From Roseimaritima sp. (GTDB taxonomy: Bacteria > Planctomycetota > Planctomycetia > Pirellulales > Pirellulaceae), in contig SLFV01000106.1 of NCBI GenBank assembly GCA_007124075.1, positions 1 through 12,204 of the forward strand: a DNA stretch of 12,204 nt. The letters run 5' to 3'. The notes under the pieces were generated by a model. The model did not search any database, was not told where the DNA came from, and saw only the letters and a list, made by a program, of their open reading frames with translations. Below, piece after piece: positions 8,015-12,204 of the stretch; the first letter of the stretch is position 1; the number at the start of each line of letters is the position of its first letter. A program made the position numbers and the translations under genes.

Positions 8015-9643
8015 ATGGCCGCCCGCATCGCACTGGGTCTAGATTTTGGCACGGAGTCTGTAAGAGCGGTACTGGTCGACACCAGCGGCGTTTGCCATGG
8101 CTCCGCGACGGATAATTATCACCATGGTCAGCTGACCGAAACGCTGCCGGGTGATTCGGTGAAACTCCCTCCTCGCTACGCGTTGCAGGCACCCGGCGAC
8201 TGGTTGCAGTCGGCGGCGGTCGCGACGCGGGCTGCCCTGCAGGCGGGTGATGTCGATCCGCAGCGAGTGGTTGGGATTGGTATTGATTTTACCAGTTGTA
8301 CGATGCTGCCTTGCTGTCGCAACGGGCAACCGCTGTGCGAACAACCCCCGTTTGCCACGGTTCCACTTGCTTGGCCCAAGTTGTGGAAACACCACGGGGC
8401 GATCGACCAAACCGAACACATGAATCGCATTGCGCGGCAACGGGGGGAACCCTTCCTGCAGCGTTACGGTGGGACGATCGGGCTGGAATGGTTCTTTCCC
8501 AAGATTCTGGAAACGATTCAAAATGCCCCCGACGTCGCTGCCGCCGCCGAGGTGTGGCTGGAAGCGGGTGACTGGTTTGTATGGCAACTGGTGGGCAGTC
8601 GGCCGGAAGACCTGACGCGGTCATCGTGCCAGGCAGGTTACAAGGCGCTGTGGTCCGCTCAGCGGGGGTATCCAAGCAACGAATACTTTGCGGCGGTACA
8701 CCCGCTGCTGGCGGCGACGGTTGAGCACAAGTTACCGGGCAAGATGCGGTCCCCGGGCCAGGCGGCCGGTCGCCTGTCGGTTGCGATGGCGGAGCGTTTC
8801 GGTTTGGTGGCCGGAACGGTAGTATCGACCGCGACCATCGACGCTCATGCCGCAGTCCCCGGCGTGGGGGTGGCTGAACCGGGAACGATGGTGATGGTCA
8901 TGGGCACCAGTAGTTGCCACATGCTCAATGCCAACAGTGAGGTCCTGGTGCCCGGCGTGGCGGGTGTTGTGGCGGGGGGCATTCTTCCTGAACTGTTTGG
9001 ATATGAAACAGGCCAAGCCGCCGTCGGTGATGCATTTGCCTGGTTGAAAAAGCTATTGGGAGTGAGTGACTTTGATGCAATCGCGAGGGCGGCCAGTACA
9101 TTGCCCGCAGGAGCCGAGGGACTCCGCTGCCTGGATTGGATGAACGGTTGCCGGACACCGCTGATGGACGGCAATTTGCGAGGTGCCTTCTGGGGGATCG
9201 GTTTGCAGCACGGACCCGAGCATTTCTACCAGGCGCTAATGGAGGCCTCCGCTTTTGGCCTGCGTTGGATCGTGGAGCTGCTCCGCGAGGCGGAGGTCCC
9301 GGTCAGACGCCTGGTCGCAACAGGAGGTTTGCCGCATCACAACCGTGGGTTCGTGGAGGTCTACGCGGATGTGCTCGGTCGCGAAATCGAAATCCATCCC
9401 GCGACCCAGGGATCGGCAATCGGTGCAGCAGTCTTGGGCATGCTGGCTGCCGGACCACAACTTAGTGGTTTCGCAACCGTCTCACAGGCCGTCAGGACAA
9501 TGGCTGCCGTTGCCCCCGATCGTCGTGATCTGATTTACCCGCGGGCGGAACGTGCCAGGAGGTATGATTTGATCTATCATGAGTACCGGCAAACGGCTCG
9601 CTGGTCGAGCGAAAATTCTACAATGACTGGGGAAGATGAATGA
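8015..9643 (+). CDS. araB: L-ribulokinase (FGGY carbohydrate kinase)
   Basis: Phosphorylates L-ribulose to L-ribulose 5-phosphate with ATP in the cytosol, the second step of bacterial L-arabinose breakdown. It has 542 residues (E. coli AraB 566). Visible features: N-terminal phosphate-binding ALGLDFGTESVRAVLVD (residues 6-22), GIDFTSCTMLP, the WLEAGDWFVWQL segment, SCQAGYKALW, the likely catalytic base D276 in TIDAHAAVPG, MGTSSCHML, GYETGQAAVGDAFAW, and the C-terminal FGGY signature ATGGLPHHN. The whole pattern matches Bacillus-type L-ribulokinase better than glycerol kinase or xylulokinase. The start is fixed by AGGAG at 8005-8009. Its last codons overlap the sulfatase start (ATGA, 9640-9643), pointing to translational coupling. 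araA and araD are not in the window. Other ketopentoses remain possible substrates. Confidence 0.92.
   Translation: MAARIALGLDFGTESVRAVLVDTSGVCHGSATDNYHHGQLTETLPGDSVKLPPRYALQAPGDWLQSAAVATRAALQAGDVDPQRVVGIGIDFTSCTMLPCCRNGQPLCEQPPFATVPLAWPKLWKHHGAIDQTEHMNRIARQRGEPFLQRYGGTIGLEWFFPKILETIQNAPDVAAAAEVWLEAGDWFVWQLVGSRPEDLTRSSCQAGYKALWSAQRGYPSNEYFAAVHPLLAATVEHKLPGKMRSPGQAAGRLSVAMAERFGLVAGTVVSTATIDAHAAVPGVGVAEPGTMVMVMGTSSCHMLNANSEVLVPGVAGVVAGGILPELFGYETGQAAVGDAFAWLKKLLGVSDFDAIARAASTLPAGAEGLRCLDWMNGCRTPLMDGNLRGAFWGIGLQHGPEHFYQALMEASAFGLRWIVELLREAEVPVRRLVATGGLPHHNRGFVEVYADVLGREIEIHPATQGSAIGAAVLGMLAAGPQLSGFATVSQAVRTMAAVAPDRRDLIYPRAERARRYDLIYHEYRQTARWSSENSTMTGEDE
9629..9635 (+). promoter_or_regulatory. 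Shine-Dalgarno-like site for the sulfatase inside the araB end
   Basis: GGGGAAG lies within the last codons of araB, four bases before ATG 9640 and ten before the in-frame ATG 9646. With the ATGA stop/start overlap it supports reinitiation or coupled translation. Either ATG could be used. Confidence 0.45.
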
Positions 9644-11505
9644 CGATGAACAAGTGCTCGATCCGAGGCGCAGCCACGTTTTTGACGCTCGGGTTGACGA
9701 CGATCGCGGCATTGACAGCGGGACCGCGGACGGAGTCGGCGGAGCGACCCAATGTGATCATTTTTTTGGCGGACGACGCCGGATGGGGGGACTTCGGCCA
9801 CAGTGGTAACCAGCAGGTCCGAACGCCCAACATTGATGCACTCGCCACCCAGGGAGTCGTGCTGGAGAATTTTTTTGTATGTCCCGTTTGCTCGCCCACT
9901 CGAGCGGAATTGTTGACGGGCCGGTATCACCCCAGGTGCGGCGTGACCGGCGTTTCAACGGGGCATGAACGGATCAACCTTGATGAACGAACGATTGCGG
10001 ACGCCTTCGCTGCCGCAGGTTACGCAACCGGGGCGTTTGGCAAATGGCACAATGGTTCGCAGTGGCCCTACCATCCCGTCGCGCGAGGTTTTGATCAGTA
10101 CTTTGGACACACGGCGGGACATTGGGGCGAGTATTTCGATCCGCCACTGGAGAATTCGCGGGGCGAGTGGGAACGGCCAACGGGGTACATTGTTGATGTC
10201 TGCACCGACCGCGCGATCGATTTTATCCGCCAGCATGCGGACCAACCTTTCTTTTGCTACGTCCCCTTCACGACACCCCATTCTCCCTGGGCAGTTCCGG
10301 AGGACCACTGGCGTCAGTGGAAGGACCGGCCGATCACACAGCGCGGAACCGATGCGGCCAAGGAAAATTTGGATCAAACCCGCTGCGCATTGGCGATGGT
10401 GGAAAATCAGGACGGCAATGTGGGACGGGTGATGCAAGCACTGAATGAACGGGGGTTAACCGACGATACGATTGTGGTCTACTTTTCCGACAATGGCCCC
10501 AACGGAGACCGCTGGAACGGCAATCTGAAAGGCCGCAAAGGTTCCACCGACGAGGGAGGATTGAAATCGGTCTGTTTTCTCCGCTGGCCAGCCGGTTTGC
10601 CTGCGGGAAAATCGGTCGACCAGATCGCCTGTGCGATGGACTTGCTGCCGACTTTGTTGGCATTGACGGGGGTCGAGCCGGTGAGCGAAAAACCGCTCGA
10701 TGGCTGGGATTTGTCCCCGCTGCTGCGCGGAAACGGGGGGCCGTGGCCCGAACGGATGATTTTTTCAACTTGGGCAGGCCGTATCAGTGCCCGTTCGCAG
10801 AACTATCGTTTCGATCACCAGGGACGCCTCTATGACATGCGGCAAGACCCTCAGCAGTTGAATCCGATCACGGAGCAACACCCAGACATCGTTGGCCAGT
10901 TCCAGGAGGGGGTGGGGCAATGGCGGGAGGAAGTCCTGCAGGCGGCTGGCACGGCTGACGACACCAAATTGTCGCCGGCAGAGCGTCGACAACGTCGTCA
11001 AGGCGTGGATCAACGCCCGATTCCTGTCGGATTTGTTGAATTTCCGATCACCATCTTGCCGGCTCGTGATGGCAGTCCGGTGGGCGAGGTACGCCGAAGC
11101 AGTAGCGCCCCAAATTGTTCCTATTTCGTAAACTGGATACGCACCACCGATCGCTTGGAGTGGTTGGTCGACGTGCAGCGTGCTGGTCGGTATGTAGTGA
11201 CGATCGATTACACGTGCCCCCCCAGCGATGTCGGCTCAACGATTCGACTCAGTCTCGGGCAACAGTCCCTGACCGCTCAGGTTCTGGAGGCCTGGGATCC
11301 GCCACTGTACACCAATCAGGACACTCTGCCACGACCACCGGCGGAATCTCCGATGAAGCCGTTCAGGACGATGGAACTGGGAGCAGTCCAACTACCGGTA
11401 GGCGAGGGACGACTGACCCTTCAGGCGTCGGAGATCCCAGGGCAATCCGTGATGGATCTCAGGCGTCTCACGTTACGGTTGCTGGATTCAGGGGACGAAG
11501 ATTAG
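9640..11505 (+). CDS. Secreted type I (formylglycine) sulfatase with C-terminal beta-sandwich extension
   Basis: Hydrolyses sulfate esters, probably on a polysaccharide, outside the cytoplasm. The 621-residue protein starts with a signal peptide (basic start, hydrophobic residues 11-27, possible cleavage after 27 or 34). The catalytic domain follows: calcium ligands D45-D46 in FLADDAGWGD, the formylglycine motif C84-S85-P86-T87-R88 of the Cys type, GKWH with K135 and H137, and D284-N285 in FSDNGP. This is the arylsulfatase A-like pattern common in planctomycetes. Residues 461 to about 615 lie beyond the usual sulfatase fold and look like an all-beta module (WLVDVQRAGRYVVTIDY), resembling carbohydrate-binding or DUF5077-like domains; that part is unrecognised in detail. 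It overlaps araB by four bases, implying shared expression and an arabinose-containing sulfated substrate. Activation needs a formylglycine-generating enzyme or anSME encoded elsewhere. Confidence 0.94.
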   Translation: MTMNKCSIRGAATFLTLGLTTIAALTAGPRTESAERPNVIIFLADDAGWGDFGHSGNQQVRTPNIDALATQGVVLENFFVCPVCSPTRAELLTGRYHPRCGVTGVSTGHERINLDERTIADAFAAAGYATGAFGKWHNGSQWPYHPVARGFDQYFGHTAGHWGEYFDPPLENSRGEWERPTGYIVDVCTDRAIDFIRQHADQPFFCYVPFTTPHSPWAVPEDHWRQWKDRPITQRGTDAAKENLDQTRCALAMVENQDGNVGRVMQALNERGLTDDTIVVYFSDNGPNGDRWNGNLKGRKGSTDEGGLKSVCFLRWPAGLPAGKSVDQIACAMDLLPTLLALTGVEPVSEKPLDGWDLSPLLRGNGGPWPERMIFSTWAGRISARSQNYRFDHQGRLYDMRQDPQQLNPITEQHPDIVGQFQEGVGQWREEVLQAAGTADDTKLSPAERRQRRQGVDQRPIPVGFVEFPITILPARDGSPVGEVRRSSSAPNCSYFVNWIRTTDRLEWLVDVQRAGRYVVTIDYTCPPSDVGSTIRLSLGQQSLTAQVLEAWDPPLYTNQDTLPRPPAESPMKPFRTMELGAVQLPVGEGRLTLQASEIPGQSVMDLRRLTLRLLDSGDED

Positions 11506-11530
11506 AAACGCGAGATCAATGACGGTCGGT

Positions 11531-11577
11531 CTGCCCGTGTTTCTCCCGACGGCACCGCAAGCGGGAAGAAGCGGCAG
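11531..11577 (+). terminator. Weak imperfect hairpin after the sulfatase gene
   Basis: Outer arms CTGCC (11531-11535) and GGCAG (11573-11577) and inner arms TTCTCCCG (11541-11548) and CGGGAAGAA (11562-11570) can pair with interruptions and a bulge. There is no T-run after it, so intrinsic termination is doubtful. It is the only candidate 3' structure close to the sulfatase stop. Confidence 0.2.
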
Positions 11578-11624
11578 CGATCTGAAGCGGAGGCAAACGG
11601 GCCAGTCTTGATCGCTGGTCCAAC

Positions 11625-11656
11625 AAAAAACGCCTTCGGATTGTCCCGCAGGCGTT
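11625..11656 (-). terminator. Intrinsic terminator of the small basic protein gene
   Basis: Arms 11629-11639 and 11646-11656 pair over 11 positions with one mismatch and a six-base loop. Read on the minus strand the hairpin is followed by six T (11630 down to 11625), which partly overlap the arm. It lies 52 bases after the minus-strand stop at 11709. On the plus strand there is no comparable T-run, so it should work mainly for the minus-strand gene. Confidence 0.75.
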
Positions 11657-11708
11657 GCTTTGTTGCTGAAAACCCAGGCGAAACGCGGTCGGGCGCAGTG
11701 ACCACCCG

Positions 11709-11930
11709 CTATTTCTTTTTCTTCTTCTTGTCCTCGGTTTCCTCTTTCTTCACCTTCTTTTTCTTCTTCAGAGAAACCTTGATCACGCGCACCTTGGGCA
11801 TGCCAACGACGGCACTCTCCTCCGTCCAGCGGTCAAGTTCCTTAAGTCGGCTGATGCGTTCGGCCCGGGTCAACACGTTACGCGACTTGATCGCGCCGGC
11901 GCGAACCTTCAGGCTCTGGTCCATTGTCAT
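11709..11930 (-). CDS. Small basic protein of the PVC group (TIGR04137-like)
   Basis: A 73-residue, very basic protein. Residues 6-52 carry the recognisable core: SLKVRAG, RNVLTRAERI (17-26), a W35 in DRWTEE, and VGMPKVRVIKV (42-52). This matches the short basic family seen in Planctomycetes, Verrucomicrobia and Chlamydiae, which I recall as TIGR04137; its function is not established and a ribosome or RNA link is only a guess from charge and size. Residues 55-73 form a tail almost entirely of lysine with a few glutamates, one threonine, one valine and one aspartate. The start at ATG 11930 is chosen because AGGAG lies nine bases upstream; ATG 11924 is an alternative. The gene is alone on its strand, ends in a good terminator and has an unusually long structured upstream region. 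No membrane or signal segment. Confidence 0.82.
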   Translation of the reverse strand: MTMDQSLKVRAGAIKSRNVLTRAERISRLKELDRWTEESAVVGMPKVRVIKVSLKKKKKVKKEETEDKKKKKK

Positions 11931-11939
11931 TGCAGGTTT

Positions 11940-11944
11940 CTCCT
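11940..11944 (-). promoter_or_regulatory. Shine-Dalgarno site of the small basic protein gene
   Basis: On the minus strand AGGAG is followed by nine bases and then ATG 11930. The frame is open ten codons further upstream to 11960, but this site supports the shorter form, which also fits the family's N-terminus. Confidence 0.65.
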
Positions 11945-12090
11945 GAAGAGGTGCTTGCACAACCCGCGAAACCTGTCCGCAGGTGGTTAATGGTAAAAAA
12001 AAAGCGTCTAGACCTAAATGTTAATTGTTTCGGCTGTTTGGGGCAACGGGAGCACCAATTTTCCCCACAGCACCTCCCCCTTCGTATCTT

Positions 12091-12110
12091 CCCAGGAAAA
12101 CATTCCTGGG
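12091..12110. repeat. Perfect 8-base inverted repeat with four-base loop
   Basis: CCCAGGAA (12091-12098) and TTCCTGGG (12103-12110) are exact reverse complements separated by AACA. No T-run follows on either strand, which argues against a simple intrinsic terminator. A second TCCTGGG copy abuts it at 12111-12117. Confidence 0.75.
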
Positions 12111-12183
12111 TCCTGGGTGGTCCTTTCCCGAAAGAGAAACAATTTCTTGCTCAAAGTTTGCAAGAGGGAGCGTAATTTCCAGG

Positions 12184-12189
12184 TATAAT
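12184..12189 (+). promoter_or_regulatory. Candidate -10 element reading off the right edge
   Basis: A perfect TATAAT, with TTGCAA 20 bases upstream as a possible -35; this spacing is longer than the usual 17. If real it drives a plus-strand transcript that begins at the very edge of the window. Confidence 0.3.
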
Positions 12190-12204
12190 CCGTTTGGTTC
12201 ATCA

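Larger units (their letters stand above)
11945..12204 (-). other. Structured upstream region / possible 5' leader of the small basic protein gene
   Basis: About 260 bases without a credible gene. Read on the minus strand toward the small basic protein gene it contains a perfect 8-base-pair hairpin with a four-base loop (12091-12110), a second stem of 5 plus 4 base pairs with a two-base bulge (12033-12071), a T9 run (12003 down to 11995) and then the ribosome site. Two tandem copies of TCCTGGG (plus strand, 12104-12117) allow the left arm of the first hairpin two pairing partners. No known riboswitch class was recognised. The transcription start is unknown, so it is not certain that all of this is in the mRNA. 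Confidence 0.4.

Noticed and set aside
8039..8587. 182-codon minus-strand frame antisense to araB
   Set aside because: Lies entirely within a well supported kinase gene and shows no recognisable domain.
11711..11778. Low-complexity TTC/TTT-rich stretch that looks like a microsatellite
   Set aside because: Read on the minus strand it encodes the lysine-rich tail of the small basic protein in frame, so it is coding rather than an independent repeat.
11995..12003. T9 run on the minus strand as a terminator or attenuator
   Set aside because: The nearest stable hairpin (12033-12071) ends 29 bases before it, and the adjacent GTCTAGAC palindrome has no loop, so a classical terminator cannot form; kept only as part of the possible leader.

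Overview
The window reads as chromosomal DNA of a planctomycete, most likely from the Pirellulales (Rhodopirellula or Rubripirellula type). This is inferred from protein content: a secreted arylsulfatase with a C-terminal beta-sandwich extension, a soluble PQQ-type sugar dehydrogenase, a Hanks-type kinase, and the small lysine-tailed basic protein known from the Planctomycetes/Verrucomicrobia/Chlamydiae group. GC content is moderate, starts are mixed ATG/GTG/TTG, and several genes lack a clear Shine-Dalgarno sequence, which fits that group. No rRNA, tRNA, CRISPR array or insertion sequence was seen.

Layout. Positions 1-386 hold no convincing gene. A plus-strand run follows, with gaps of 32, 61 and 76 bases: secreted PQQ-dependent sugar dehydrogenase (387-1784), RimB-like retropepsin-type protease (1817-2296), RimK-type glutamate ligase carrying a C-terminal RCK_C/TrkA_C domain (2358-3569) and argininosuccinate lyase argH (3646-5046). 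Two minus-strand genes face it: a cytosolic Ser/Thr kinase (5056-5928), whose stop lies 9 bases from the argH stop, and upstream of it the purF-type amidophosphoribosyltransferase (6056-7669). A 345-base divergent intergenic region (7670-8014) separates purF from a plus-strand pair: L-ribulokinase araB (8015-9643) and a secreted sulfatase (9640-11505), joined by a four-base ATGA overlap. A minus-strand small basic protein gene (11709-11930) follows, with a good intrinsic terminator downstream (11625-11656) and a long hairpin-rich region upstream that runs to the right edge.

How the genes fit together. rimB and rimK look like an eraser/writer pair for C-terminal glutamylation, classically of ribosomal protein S6. 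The RCK_C domain on RimK suggests control by a small ligand and is the most interesting protein architecture here. araB plus the sulfatase suggests use of sulfated, arabinose-containing polysaccharide: desulfation outside the cytoplasm and phosphorylation of L-ribulose inside. argH and purF are biosynthetic housekeeping genes, though purF departs from the usual family motifs and shares a strand and close spacing with the kinase. The region upstream of the small basic protein gene (two hairpins, a tandem 7-mer and a U9 tract in the presumed mRNA) may be a regulatory 5' leader. All functional assignments come from motif recognition by eye; no database search was run.
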